51,491 nt of DNA, taken from contig JAKVBV010000017.1 in the NCBI GenBank assembly GCA_022446965.1, positions 1-51,491 on the forward strand, given 5' to 3'. This DNA is from Phycisphaerales bacterium. GTDB lineage: Bacteria > Planctomycetota > Phycisphaerae > Phycisphaerales > SM1A02. Shown one piece after another: positions 1 to 8,456 of the stretch (position 1 is the first letter of the stretch; every line of letters starts with the position of its first letter). Both the position numbers and the translations under genes were made by a program. Below the pieces are notes generated by a model. It was given only the letters and a program-made list of their open reading frames with translations. It ran no database searches and was not told the origin of the DNA.

Positions 1-1
1 C

Positions 2-775
2 GCAGCTCGCCCGGCCGCTGACCAATTGTTGCTTATGCCCCATGGCGGCCCTACCATCGTGCGGGCCATCGTGCACTGGCTGGAGACACTTGGCGGCCAG
101 CACGCCACGGACACAACGTGGCCTGATGTCGATCACGCCGAGCAGTGCATGCTTCGTTGCCTGCCCCGGGCGAACACGACCGCGGGCCTCGATCTGATCC
201 TGGCCCAACCCGAGCGATGGCGGTCCTGCACCGAGTGGACACAGGACGACGTCGACCGATCGGCTCGGCTTGATCGGCTGCTGTCCCCGCCGACGATTGC
301 TCTGATGGGCCCGCCCAACATCGGCAAGAGCACGTTGCTCAATGCGCTGGCTGGCCGACGTGCCGCCACCGTGCACGATGCCCCGGGGACCACACGTGAC
401 CATGTCGGCGCGCTGCTGGAGCTGGGCCCGTTGACCGTGTCTTGGATCGACACGCCCGGACTGCGAACAACAGACGACCCTGTCGAAGCACAGGCCATCG
501 AACTGGCTCGCGCCCCGGCGCTACGGGCCGATCTGTTGTTGCTGGGCGCCGACGCCACCTGCGACTGGCCCGACGTCGACCATCCGTGCACACGGCGTGT
601 GGGCTTGCGCCACGATGCGCATCCACGCGATGACGCCGACATCACCTGCGCCGCAGCGCATGGCGACGGGCTTGAAGCACTGGTGGCGTTGATCGTGGAG
701 ACGTTGGTGCCTGAAGCAGACCGCTCCAGCGAGCGGCCTTGGGGCATGCTCGGTCAGAGCCCCATCGCTGAGTAG
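2..775 (+). CDS. MnmE/TrmE-like GTPase, 5' end outside window, degenerate
   Basis: This resembles the tRNA-modifying GTPase MnmE but looks reduced. The frame is open to the window edge, and the first residues (DQLLLMPHGGP) match the end of the MnmE folate-binding domain, so the true start lies upstream. The G domain shows a P-loop (GPPNIGKST), a G2 region (GTTRD) and a G3 motif (DTPG). Three MnmE hallmarks are missing: no NKxD G4 motif, no C-terminal CxGK with the catalytic Cys, and only about 90 residues between HGG and the P-loop, where MnmE has about 160, so the helical domain is mostly gone. Its last 22 bases overlap fabI on the other strand. It may be a GTPase paralogue with a new role or a decaying mnmE. 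Family placement is secure; function is not. Confidence 0.75.
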   Translation, partial: AARPAADQLLLMPHGGPTIVRAIVHWLETLGGQHATDTTWPDVDHAEQCMLRCLPRANTTAGLDLILAQPERWRSCTEWTQDDVDRSARLDRLLSPPTIALMGPPNIGKSTLLNALAGRRAATVHDAPGTTRDHVGALLELGPLTVSWIDTPGLRTTDDPVEAQAIELARAPALRADLLLLGADATCDWPDVDHPCTRRVGLRHDAHPRDDADITCAAAHGDGLEALVALIVETLVPEADRSSERPWGMLGQSPIAE

Positions 776-1533
776 CCGCAGTCCACGTAGATGACCTGGC
801 CGGTGACACCGGAAGACCCGTCGCTGAGCAACCAGGCGGCCGACTCACCCACGTCTTCTCCAGTCACGTTGCGACGCAACGGCGCCTTCTGCTCGACCCA
901 ATCGAGAATCTGGCTGAAGCCACCCACCGCCATCGAAGACATCGTGCGAATGGGACCACCGGAGATGGTGTTCACACGAATGCCGGCCTGACCAAGTTCC
1001 ATGGCCAGATAGCGGGTGGTCGCTTCGAGCGCCGCTTTGGCCACGCCCATCACGTTGTAGCCCGGCACGGCCTTTTCGGCGCCGTAGTACGACATGGCGA
1101 CCATCGCGCCGCCGTCGGTCATCAGGGGCTTGGCTCGATTGGCCATGCCCATGTAGGTCCAGGCGGAGATGTCCATGGCCTGCGTGAATACTTCACGCGG
1201 TGTGGCGGTCACCTTGCCCTCGGTGAGCCAGTCCTTGTCAGCAAACGCGATGGAGTGCACGAGGAAGTCGAGACGGCCATGGTCCTCACCGATCTTGGCG
1301 AAGACCTCGTCCATCGACGCATCGCTAGCGGCATCCATCGGCATCAGCCATGGGTCTTCGACGCCCAACCCTTCGATGGCCTTGCGGCAGCGGCGTTCCA
1401 TCTTGTCGCCGGGTAGGTGCGTGAATATGCACCTCCCGCCCTGCGCCATGATCGACTTGGCGATGAACCACGCATACGAGCGATCGTTTGCGATGCCGGT
1501 GACCAGACCAATCGTGCCGTCCATTGAACCCAT
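754..1533 (-). CDS. fabI: Enoyl-ACP reductase (NADH), FabI type
   Basis: FabI reduces trans-2-enoyl-ACP in the last step of each round of type II fatty acid elongation, in the cytoplasm. The 259-residue product starts with the FabI nucleotide-binding signature (LVTGIANDRSYAW). It carries the active-site pattern Tyr149, Tyr159, Lys166 (YYGAEK...YNVMGVAK), spaced as in E. coli FabI. The start at 1533 is chosen because AAGGAGG lies 9 bases upstream; the frame runs further but without a ribosome site. It follows the dockerin protein gene on the same strand after 63 bases. The 3' end overlaps the MnmE-like gene by 22 bases. Confidence 0.96.
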   Translation of the reverse strand: MGSMDGTIGLVTGIANDRSYAWFIAKSIMAQGGRCIFTHLPGDKMERRCRKAIEGLGVEDPWLMPMDAASDASMDEVFAKIGEDHGRLDFLVHSIAFADKDWLTEGKVTATPREVFTQAMDISAWTYMGMANRAKPLMTDGGAMVAMSYYGAEKAVPGYNVMGVAKAALEATTRYLAMELGQAGIRVNTISGGPIRTMSSMAVGGFSQILDWVEQKAPLRRNVTGEDVGESAAWLLSDGSSGVTGQVIYVDCGYSAMGL

Positions 1534-1596
1534 GGCGTGCGGCCTCCTTGAGGGTGAGGGAGGGCAGGATATCGCCACGCGAGGATGCGTGTCGGC

Positions 1597-2658
1597 TCAG
1601 CCGCACGTGCCCCAGTTCTGCAGCATCGACAGCAGATCTCGCACACCGGCGATGCCTGCGGTCGTCGCGTTGCCTGAACATGGCGTGCAGGCTTGCGACC
1701 AGTTGCTCAACACGACCGTGAGATCGTCGGCATCCACAACGCCGTCCATGGTGAAGTCACCAGGGCAATCTTCGTCGTAGCACGCCCCGAGCATGTCGCA
1801 CGTGGTGCCGCCGCCCTGAAAGACTCCGGCACAGTGTTCCTGGAACCCCTGCACGCACGTGTCATCCATGCAACAGGCACCGGTAAGCACACCGGAGAAA
1901 CTGCCGGTCGTGAAACACAGCTGTTCCACGTTCAAAGCGGTGGCCGCCTGATCAGACACGATCCCGCCGCTGTAGAGGATGTAGGCACTGGACGTGAAGG
2001 TGAGCTCAACGGTGTCGCCGGTGCGTTGCCGGAACTGCGTGAAGGTCACGCCGTCCATCGTCAGCTGATCGGAGGCTGCGTCATACGCGATGGTGGTGGG
2101 CACATTGGAGTAGTGCACGCCTTGGTTGACCGCGTGTTGGCCGACCACGACACCACCGTCGAGCTGCTTCCACTGCCGTTGATACAGCGGCACGGCGCTG
2201 TTCCCGTAGCACACCATCGAATACACCGCCCCGTCCACTGGCGTGACCGAGGCCCCCTCGGCGGCGTTCTTGAGCACGAGGCTCAAGAAGACAGCACTGG
2301 TGTGGGTGTTCGTGGCCGTGTTGGACCACTCGAAGGTGAACACGAAGTTGCTGGTGAGATCCAGCACCCACCCGCTGGTTTCGACACCAGCCGTGGCAAC
2401 ATGCGACAAGTTGGTGATCCAGCCCACGTCGAACTGCAGTTGGTTCTGGCTCGAATTGACCGAGCCGCTGAGGGCTGATGAGTTGGTCCAGGGCGACCAA
2501 GGCAGTCCCGAGCCGTTGTCCCAACGCTCTTCTAGCACACACGCACCTGACGCCACCGCGGCGGTGGACATCGACAGCATGGTGGTGGCCCCAATCAGGG
2601 CACAGCAGGCTCGATTGAGCATCGGGCCAGTGTACTGGGCGTTTGACGAAGGTGTCAT
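1597..2658 (-). CDS. Secreted protein with C-terminal GC-type dockerin repeat
   Basis: An exported protein of unknown function typical of Phycisphaerae. Residues 13-40 form a signal peptide (MLNRACC, hydrophobic core, AVASGA). The middle (about 45-260) is beta-rich and lectin- or laminin-like but not assignable. A cysteine-rich GACCMDDTC...C...C motif follows. The C-terminus holds two calcium-loop-like dockerin segments (DCPGDFTMDGVVDADDL and GIAGVRDLLSMLQNWG), the GC-type dockerin arrangement. The ATG at 2658 overlaps the stop of the upstream hydrolase (ATGA) and has GGAGG 4 bases before it, suggesting coupled translation. A start at 2622 would give a more standard signal peptide. The partner of the dockerin is unknown. 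Confidence 0.88.
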   Translation of the reverse strand: MTPSSNAQYTGPMLNRACCALIGATTMLSMSTAAVASGACVLEERWDNGSGLPWSPWTNSSALSGSVNSSQNQLQFDVGWITNLSHVATAGVETSGWVLDLTSNFVFTFEWSNTATNTHTSAVFLSLVLKNAAEGASVTPVDGAVYSMVCYGNSAVPLYQRQWKQLDGGVVVGQHAVNQGVHYSNVPTTIAYDAASDQLTMDGVTFTQFRQRTGDTVELTFTSSAYILYSGGIVSDQAATALNVEQLCFTTGSFSGVLTGACCMDDTCVQGFQEHCAGVFQGGGTTCDMLGACYDEDCPGDFTMDGVVDADDLTVVLSNWSQACTPCSGNATTAGIAGVRDLLSMLQNWGTCG

Positions 2659-3608
2659 GACGCCTCCAATTGCCCGGCCAGGAAGTCCTTGAGCGCCGGC
2701 AGCACCGCATCGGGCCGGTCCGACCAGGGCACATGGCCGCAGTGATCCAGTTCGAGCACCGTTCCATTGGGCAAGGCATCACGCCAGATGGGCATGGCCG
2801 AAGGGTCGATTACGCGGTCGTCCTTGCCCCACACCAACAACACCGGCTGGTACAGCGTGGGCAGACGAGTAGAGAGGCCGTCACGGAGCAACGGCTCCAA
2901 AGCTCGAATGATGACTTCACCCTGATCCGCCTTGCCCCGAGCCTCGCGGACGATGTCGCGTTTGACGAACCACGGGATCTTGGGAACCCGCTGAAAATTC
3001 ATGTCCAGGATGCGGTCGAAATCGGCGATCGTTCGGATATCAAATGGGTGCTCGTCACGGTCGACCGCCGCGTACACCGCATTGACCATCGGCGGTTCCA
3101 CACCGGCAGGATCCAGCAGCACCGCGTAACTGATGCGATCCGGGTGGGTGTGCGCCCACGCCGCGCACAGCGCGCCCCCCATGGATGATCCGACCACAGA
3201 ACATCGCCTGATGTCCAGCGCCTCGGCGAGCCCTTCAAGCCCGTCGATCATGAAGCGCTCGTCATGCACCGTGGTGTGATCGAATTCGTGTTCGCCGAAG
3301 CCCGGCAAATCAGGGACGACCACGCGGTGGCCCGCCTTCAGCAACACGCGAGCAGTCAACATCATCGAGTACCCGTCCACCCCGAATCCGTGGAGCAACA
3401 CCACCGTGGAAGTCCCATGCGCCGGGCCGCCCACCACCACCGGCCAACGGCGTCCGTCTGGGGCATCAACCGTCATGCGACGCAGGCCTTGAGATCGAAG
3501 CACCATCGGCCCGAGCACGCGGCGAAACACCCACATGGGGCGCACCAGCATGAGCACGACGATGCCGCCCAGCAGGCCCAAGACGGGCGCCCAGATCGCC
3601 AGCATCAT
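2655..3608 (-). CDS. Alpha/beta hydrolase with N-terminal membrane anchor
   Basis: An esterase- or lipase-like alpha/beta hydrolase of 317 residues. An N-terminal hydrophobic stretch (about residues 3-22) should anchor it in the membrane. The oxyanion-hole strand LLHGFG, the nucleophile elbow GSSMGG, the acid strand WGKDDRVI and a catalytic-type His (DHCGHVPW) are in the expected order. The start at 3608 has GGGAGG 6 bases upstream. It is the first gene of a minus-strand unit with the dockerin protein and fabI; its stop overlaps the next start (ATGA). Its promoter region overlaps that of the divergent tRNA-Arg. The substrate cannot be read from the sequence. Confidence 0.85.
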   Translation of the reverse strand: MMLAIWAPVLGLLGGIVVLMLVRPMWVFRRVLGPMVLRSQGLRRMTVDAPDGRRWPVVVGGPAHGTSTVVLLHGFGVDGYSMMLTARVLLKAGHRVVVPDLPGFGEHEFDHTTVHDERFMIDGLEGLAEALDIRRCSVVGSSMGGALCAAWAHTHPDRISYAVLLDPAGVEPPMVNAVYAAVDRDEHPFDIRTIADFDRILDMNFQRVPKIPWFVKRDIVREARGKADQGEVIIRALEPLLRDGLSTRLPTLYQPVLLVWGKDDRVIDPSAMPIWRDALPNGTVLELDHCGHVPWSDRPDAVLPALKDFLAGQLEAS

Positions 3609-3640
3609 GTGCAGCCTCCCATTGGTCCCCTCGGCACTGG

Positions 3641-3646
3641 TACACT
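3641..3646 (+). promoter_or_regulatory. Probable -10 element for tRNA-Arg
   Basis: TACACT lies 17 bases before the first base of the tRNA and matches the -10 form seen repeatedly in this window. No good -35 box is visible. On the other strand TACCAG (3641-3636) overlaps it and could serve the divergent hydrolase gene. Confidence 0.45.
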
Positions 3647-3663
3647 GCCCCGCCAATCCACGA

Positions 3664-3737
3664 GCGCGCGTAGCTCAATTGGATAGAGCATCGGCCTTCG
3701 AAGCCGAGGGTTGGGGGTTCGAGTCCCTCCGCGCGTG
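3664..3737 (+). tRNA. tRNA-Arg, anticodon TCG
   Basis: A full cloverleaf can be folded by eye. The 7-bp acceptor stem (GCGCGCG with CGCGCGT) has one G-T pair at its end. The D arm is GCTC...GAGC. The anticodon stem TCGGC/GCCGA encloses loop CTTCGAA, giving anticodon TCG (reads CGA). The T arm is GGGGG-TTCGAGT-CCCTC. The length is 74 bases with a G discriminator; CCA is not encoded. It is followed at once by a strong hairpin terminator. Confidence 0.97.
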
Positions 3738-3741
3738 TTCA

Positions 3742-4623
3742 TCACTCAGGTGACGCCCGATCTGCATCGGGCGTCATCTCGTTTTCCGGCGAGAGTTCGC
3801 CCAACAGCTGCTGCACTGCAGCCTGCACCGCACGTTGATCCTCGCCGCTGGCGTAGTCGTTGTGCGTGCCACCCACGGTGATGTGTCGCACGTGCGGACC
3901 GGCTGCCGCGGCGATACAAGCCACGTGCGATGCGGGGATTAACCGATCCTGTCCATGCTCGATCACCAGCGTGGGCACCGGTGTGGAGAGCGCCTTGAGC
4001 GCCGCCTCGCCATCCAGCGGGCTTCGCAGCATGAATCCAGGGACCAGATACCGGGCAGCCATCTGTCGGATGCCTGCCGGTGGCGTCTGCAAGATCAGCG
4101 CATCGGCCTGCACATCCTCGGCGAGCACGGCGGCCACTGTCGTGCCGATCGAACGGCCGTAGAGCACGAGCGTGTCGCCGACAGTTTCTCGTGCCCGCAC
4201 CTGTGCAATGAAGGCCGTGACGTCACTCGTGATCGCCGCTTGTGACGGCGAGCCGTGCGCCCGGCCATAGCCGCGATACTCCGGCAGCAGCACGTTCCAT
4301 CCCGATCGCACCAGCTGTCGGGCCAGATCCACGCGGCGGTCGATCACCACGCCATTGCCATGCAGAAACACGATCAAGCCCGCGTCTGGCTGACCGGCAA
4401 AGAACCACGCGGGAACCTCGCCCTGCTCGGTGTCGAGCGTGAGGACTTCAGCATCACTGGGCACGGGCCCGCTCCAGGCCGAGGCCGGGATCACCCAGCG
4501 AGGGAAGATGAACGTCTCTTGCGCCACCGCCGCCGCCACCATCAAGACCACCCACGCAATGACCACCGTGGAGACCAGAATGCCAGCGAGTCGACCAAGC
4601 CGACGGTGCCACGTCATGGCCAT
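3742..4623 (-). CDS. Membrane-anchored alpha/beta hydrolase, serine peptidase S9/Bem46-like
   Basis: A 293-residue protein with one N-terminal transmembrane segment (about residues 10-34) and an alpha/beta hydrolase domain facing the periplasm. Visible motifs are the oxyanion strand VFLHGNGV, the nucleophile elbow GRSIG, the acid strand EHGQDRLI and a His in GGTHNDY. The layout fits the family that includes yeast Bem46 and YfhR. Its ATG shares one base with the stop of the sialate esterase gene (TGATG), so it is the last gene of a six-gene minus-strand operon. Its terminal codons contain the terminator of the facing tRNA. The substrate is unknown. Confidence 0.85.
   Translation of the reverse strand: MAMTWHRRLGRLAGILVSTVVIAWVVLMVAAAVAQETFIFPRWVIPASAWSGPVPSDAEVLTLDTEQGEVPAWFFAGQPDAGLIVFLHGNGVVIDRRVDLARQLVRSGWNVLLPEYRGYGRAHGSPSQAAITSDVTAFIAQVRARETVGDTLVLYGRSIGTTVAAVLAEDVQADALILQTPPAGIRQMAARYLVPGFMLRSPLDGEAALKALSTPVPTLVIEHGQDRLIPASHVACIAAAAGPHVRHITVGGTHNDYASGEDQRAVQAAVQQLLGELSPENEMTPDADRASPE
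3751..3785 (+). terminator. Rho-independent terminator of tRNA-Arg
   Basis: A perfect 11-bp stem (TGACGCCCGAT / ATCGGGCGTCA, loop CTGC) is followed by TCTCGTTTT, 13 bases after the tRNA. It lies inside the 3' coding end of the convergent hydrolase gene, so the last codons of that gene double as the terminator. No T-run follows it on the minus strand. Confidence 0.8.
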
Positions 4624-6500
4624 CAGGGTTCGGCGCCTTCAGCGGGCCGGTCCACCGTCGAGGGCAGGATGAATGGCGTCACCGGCAGGTCATCAGCGCC
4701 AATCAGATTGGCCGCGGCAGGATCCTGCCGCCAGCCGTAGCGCACACGCACGGGCGTCTCCACCGCCGCGGATGACGCCACCAGTCGATCGTCCAGCAGA
4801 CGTGCCGTGGCCGGATGGAACACCCCATCGGCGCCGGCCACTTCGAGCAGTGCCACCGGGCCGCCGTCGCGTGTCTTCAAACTGCCGCCGTATGTTTCAA
4901 ACTTCACTGCGATCGTCCCGTTGTCGAGAACGCCGAAGCTCACGGGCAACGGCCCTTGCGGCACGATGTCGCGGTGATACACATCGCGCAATGCGTGCCG
5001 GGCCAAACGTCGCCCCACCGTGCGTTTGTCGGTGGGATGAATGTCATGAGGGTCGCCCACGTCGAAGCACAAGGCCATGCCGGTGCCGTCCACGTCCAGC
5101 GCACGCCTCTGCGCCTCACGCAACTGGGGCCAGTGCCAATCGTGGCGTCCGTGGTCCAGATTGGCCAACTGCACGAAGTAGAAGGGCATGTCATGCCCGA
5201 ACCGTGCCCGCCAGTCGAGAATCATCGCGGGAAAGAGCACGTCGTAGGCTTCCGGATCGTGGGCGTTGGATTCGCCCTGATACCAGATCACACCGGCGAC
5301 GGGCAGACCCTCCAACGGTGCGATCATCGCGTTGTTGAGCACTGTGGGTGTGTTGCGGGCGGGCTTTGCCCAGCCTGACGTCTGCATCCATCGCCACGGA
5401 CCTGCCAGGCCAATCTTGTGTGCATCATCATCGGCTCGGTGCAGACGCATGTCACCACGCTTGCCGAAGAAGCCTCCTGCCCCGGCCATGTCGGTCGCCC
5501 GCACCCCGATCACGTGACGACCAGGTGTCACCATGTCTGCAGGCACCGTGTACGACCTCGGTGTGGTGTGCCCACGCGTGCGGCCGATCTCCACGCCGTC
5601 CCAGAATGTTTCGTCCAGATCGTCGATCGGTCCCAGCTGCAATGTCAGCGCTTGCCCACTCCACGATTCGGGCACCCAGATGGACAGGCGATACAGCACT
5701 GTGCCATCGACATCCCCCAGCCCCATCGAGGCCCAGTCGCCAGGCAACACCGTTTCGCTCCAGACTGCATCGTCGTGCTCGGGCCCCAGCAAGGCTGCAG
5801 CATCAACTTCGGCCTTGGCCTGCGCCGTGAACCAGTCGTCCACCGTGCGCGCCACCAGCGAATCATCCTGGCGCATGACGTCGAGCAGGTCACGATCCAT
5901 CCAGGCTTCCACGCTGGACCCACCCCAGGAAGAATTCACGATGCCCACGGGCACGTCGAGAGTGTCGTGCAGCATGCAGGCGAAGTTCCACGCCACACCG
6001 CTGAAGTGCGGCGTTTGCTGTGGTGTGGACACCTTCCACTGACCGACGACCGAACCTTGACGCTGCTCATCGTGGGCATGCGGCACCTTGAACTCACGAA
6101 TGTCGGCATTGCTGAAGGCTTCGTCGCCAGCGTCGCGGTCGTCGGTCTGAGACACACGCCATTCCATGTTCGACTGCCCCGAAGCCAGCCACAGCTCGCC
6201 GACGACGATGTTGCTGGCCGTCTTCGTATCCGAGCCGTCAGACACGGTGAGCGTGAGCGGTGTGCGTGATGCAAAGCGGGACGGCAGCCGCACCATCCAC
6301 GTGCCGTCTGGCGCGACCGTGACTTCATCCGCCGCGACGCCATCACCGTCAAGCCGAATCGACAGCGTGTCCCCCGGTTCGCCCGTACCCCACACTGGAA
6401 TGGGTGCCCGCTGTTGCAGCACGGCGTTGTCGCCGAGCAAGGGCGTGACCTCGAAGCCGCTCATGGCGGCCACACTCACGAGAAAAATCGACATGCTCAT
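4623..6500 (-). CDS. Sialate O-acetylesterase family protein
   Basis: A predicted exported carbohydrate esterase of 625 residues that should remove O-acetyl groups from sialic acids or other glycans. It has a short hydrophobic leader, an N-terminal beta domain (PLLGDNAVLQQ...PVWG), and the SGNH-type catalytic block with the nucleophile in LASGQSNMEW. The second family signature VIWYQGESNA follows, then a Gly/Asp/His-containing C-terminal region (GDPHDIHPTDKR) expected to supply the Asp-His pair. A beta-sandwich insertion (jelly-roll like, about 250-350) is normal for the family. AGGAG lies 10 bases before the start. It directly follows the DUF4145 gene (3 bases) and overlaps the next hydrolase gene. 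Confidence 0.92.
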   Translation of the reverse strand: MSMSIFLVSVAAMSGFEVTPLLGDNAVLQQRAPIPVWGTGEPGDTLSIRLDGDGVAADEVTVAPDGTWMVRLPSRFASRTPLTLTVSDGSDTKTASNIVVGELWLASGQSNMEWRVSQTDDRDAGDEAFSNADIREFKVPHAHDEQRQGSVVGQWKVSTPQQTPHFSGVAWNFACMLHDTLDVPVGIVNSSWGGSSVEAWMDRDLLDVMRQDDSLVARTVDDWFTAQAKAEVDAAALLGPEHDDAVWSETVLPGDWASMGLGDVDGTVLYRLSIWVPESWSGQALTLQLGPIDDLDETFWDGVEIGRTRGHTTPRSYTVPADMVTPGRHVIGVRATDMAGAGGFFGKRGDMRLHRADDDAHKIGLAGPWRWMQTSGWAKPARNTPTVLNNAMIAPLEGLPVAGVIWYQGESNAHDPEAYDVLFPAMILDWRARFGHDMPFYFVQLANLDHGRHDWHWPQLREAQRRALDVDGTGMALCFDVGDPHDIHPTDKRTVGRRLARHALRDVYHRDIVPQGPLPVSFGVLDNGTIAVKFETYGGSLKTRDGGPVALLEVAGADGVFHPATARLLDDRLVASSAAVETPVRVRYGWRQDPAAANLIGADDLPVTPFILPSTVDRPAEGAEP

Positions 6501-6503
6501 GTG

Positions 6504-7337
6504 TCAGGAACTCCTGTTCTCGTCCTGGCGATGGATCGATTCGGCAATGCGGCGCCGTTCGTCCCGATAGCCTTGTTCGGCCTCGCGAAAGGCTGCTTTC
6601 ACCTGATTGAACTGTGCTTCCGCCTCGGCCTTGGCCGTTTCGGCGGTGCGCCCCCATGCTGGCTGTTCCAGAATCTGCTCGACATCCATGGCCATGATGA
6701 TGGCCACGGTATCAGCATCCACCACCGGCTCACCCGCTGCGATCGCCACGGTTTCCAAGGCCTCGAGTTCGCCATGCAGACGAGCCGCCTGGGCGTCGAC
6801 CGCCTCGTGCTCACCGAACAACAACAGTGCATCGCGAGCACGCACACGCCTCGCCTCGATGGCGGCTTCGAGCATTTCGGCCTTGCGTCGAGCGTCGGCT
6901 TGCGGGTCCACCCCTGCCGGCGGATCCGGCGGTGTGAATTGTGGCGGCGCCACCTTGGCCCCCCGACGCACCATGCGGCAATACCACGCCGACAACCGAT
7001 GGGCGTCGCGCAGTCGCCGCATCGCACCTGGCGTGGTGGACGGCTCACCATGCACGGCAGCGTTGCCGTCGCGACGGATCGCGTGCATGCCGTCGGCCTG
7101 TTTGCGATCGAGCAGCCCGCTGCGCTGCAGCCCCTTGAGCATCGAGGCGAGATCGGTGGACACCAGATGCGGCAATTGCATCTCGATGAGCACCTTGGTC
7201 ATCACCTCGATCATCAATCGCAGCTTGAACAAGCATGCGTCGGGATCGTTGTACACGTAGTCCTCGGCCTGTCGGGCGAGTCGTCCCACGCGCGGATCGA
7301 TCTTGGCAAGGAAGTCGAAGTTGTGCGATTCGCTCAT
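6504..7337 (-). CDS. DUF4145 / HsdR N-terminal-like protein, stand-alone
   Basis: The first 120 residues resemble the N-terminal segment of type I restriction subunit HsdR (DUF4145). The pattern is NFDFLAKIDPRVGRLARQAE, then VYNDPDACLFKLR, then an LxxLxxxGLL helix and GNAAVHG. No nuclease, helicase or methyltransferase genes surround it. Residues about 125-277 are charged and helical, likely coiled coil. Its ATG overlaps the stop of the TerB-like gene (ATGA), so the two are probably co-translated. Length is 277 residues. It may be a nucleic-acid or ligand sensing module outside restriction. No enzymatic motif is visible, and the function is unknown. Confidence 0.7.
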   Translation of the reverse strand: MSESHNFDFLAKIDPRVGRLARQAEDYVYNDPDACLFKLRLMIEVMTKVLIEMQLPHLVSTDLASMLKGLQRSGLLDRKQADGMHAIRRDGNAAVHGEPSTTPGAMRRLRDAHRLSAWYCRMVRRGAKVAPPQFTPPDPPAGVDPQADARRKAEMLEAAIEARRVRARDALLLFGEHEAVDAQAARLHGELEALETVAIAAGEPVVDADTVAIIMAMDVEQILEQPAWGRTAETAKAEAEAQFNQVKAAFREAEQGYRDERRRIAESIHRQDENRSS

Positions 7338-7768
7338 TCGCCCTCCTCGATGTGAGGATCGGTCATGAGCCCCGCGATCACGCGGGCATTCACACAGCAG
7401 GCTTGGAACGACGTCTCATTCAACCCTGCAGCACTGGCGAGCATCGACGCCCATCGCACTTCCAGCGGATGCATCGATGCGTCGGCATAGGCGATGAGCA
7501 TGACGCCGGTCACGATGCGTGCAGCCTCCGCCTCGCCCATCGCACGGATCGATGCAAGACAGTCAACAAGCGTGCGGCTGCCGATCTGCTCGGGCGTCTT
7601 AGCGGCCAGACACAGTTCTTCGTCGAGACCAAGCATGGCGCGGCCGTACAACCCGGCCGTGGCTTCCCGAGATGGTTCGACATGGCCTCGGGCCACCGTC
7701 ATCGCGCGGGCGGCGAGAAACCAGGTGGTGGCCAGTTCCAGTTCGGTGTCGTCGTGTGGGCCGTTCAT
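7334..7768 (-). CDS. TerB-like small helical protein
   Basis: A 144-residue, mostly helical protein. The segment GVMLIAYADASMHPLEVRWASMLASAAGL fits the TerB/DjlA-type metal-binding helical domain, whose core is an acidic AD-x-x-hydrophobic-x-P-x-E motif followed by a helix. The rest has no recognisable domain. It overlaps the HAD gene upstream and the DUF4145 gene downstream by ATGA on both sides, so the three are translationally linked. TerB domains occur in stress and phage-defence contexts, but nothing else here shows such a role. The assignment rests on a short motif. Confidence 0.55.
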   Translation of the reverse strand: MNGPHDDTELELATTWFLAARAMTVARGHVEPSREATAGLYGRAMLGLDEELCLAAKTPEQIGSRTLVDCLASIRAMGEAEAARIVTGVMLIAYADASMHPLEVRWASMLASAAGLNETSFQACCVNARVIAGLMTDPHIEEGE

Positions 7769-8454
7769 GTGCCAGCTCGCCCATGGTCAGCCAGCAGTTG
7801 GGCAAACACGTCGGTGTTGAGTGCAGCCAGCGAATCCACCACCAGATCAGCCTCGGCCAAGGCGGCGCGATTGCGACCGCGCGAGGCCAGACCCACACAG
7901 GCCATCCCCCCACGATGTGCCGCCGTGATGCCGGAGGGGGCGTCTTCCACCACCACGCAGTCGTGTGGTGGCACGCCCATCAATGCCGCCGCCCGCAGGA
8001 AGGTTTCCGGATCAGGCTTGCCGTTGATCACGTCGGTGCGGCACACGGTCGCATCGAAGGTGACGCCCGCGCGGCTGAAGGCGTCCACCGACACCACGAG
8101 GTTCTCACGGGGCGTGGACGTGCCGATGGCGACAGGCCAACGGGCAGCGGTCAGCGTGGACAGCAACTCGACCGCCCCGGCCATGTAGGGATAGGCATCA
8201 CCAGCGATGGCCGCGCGAAAGCGCGTCTCTTTGGCGTCGGCGACGGCGTCGATCTGCGCCGCATCGGGCGCCGGCAGCCCGGCCCAGTCATGCAACTGTT
8301 CAATGATCGGCTCGTTGGCCCGACCAAAGAAGCCAGCGAATTCCTCGGTGGTCAGTGTATGCCCGAGATCAGTCGACACTGCGACAAAGGCGTCGAAGTG
8401 CGCATCCCACGAATCACTCAGGGTGCCATCGAGATCAAAAATGACCGCCGGCAT
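7765..8454 (-). CDS. HAD-superfamily hydrolase, beta-phosphoglucomutase/phosphatase-like
   Basis: A 229-residue cytoplasmic phosphatase-type HAD protein. Motif I is FDLDGTLSD near the N-terminus, the helical cap follows, motif II is IGTSTPRENL, motif III lies around INGKPDPETFLRAA and motif IV is VVEDAPSGITAAHRGG. This set fits the phosphoglycolate phosphatase / beta-phosphoglucomutase branch. The start at 8454 puts motif I at residue 5, as usual; a longer frame upstream would overlap the SRPBCC gene and lacks support. It is 2 bases from the SRPBCC stop and overlaps the TerB-like start. The sugar phosphate cannot be told. Confidence 0.88.
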   Translation of the reverse strand: MPAVIFDLDGTLSDSWDAHFDAFVAVSTDLGHTLTTEEFAGFFGRANEPIIEQLHDWAGLPAPDAAQIDAVADAKETRFRAAIAGDAYPYMAGAVELLSTLTAARWPVAIGTSTPRENLVVSVDAFSRAGVTFDATVCRTDVINGKPDPETFLRAAALMGVPPHDCVVVEDAPSGITAAHRGGMACVGLASRGRNRAALAEADLVVDSLAALNTDVFAQLLADHGRAGT

Positions 8455-8456
8455 GC

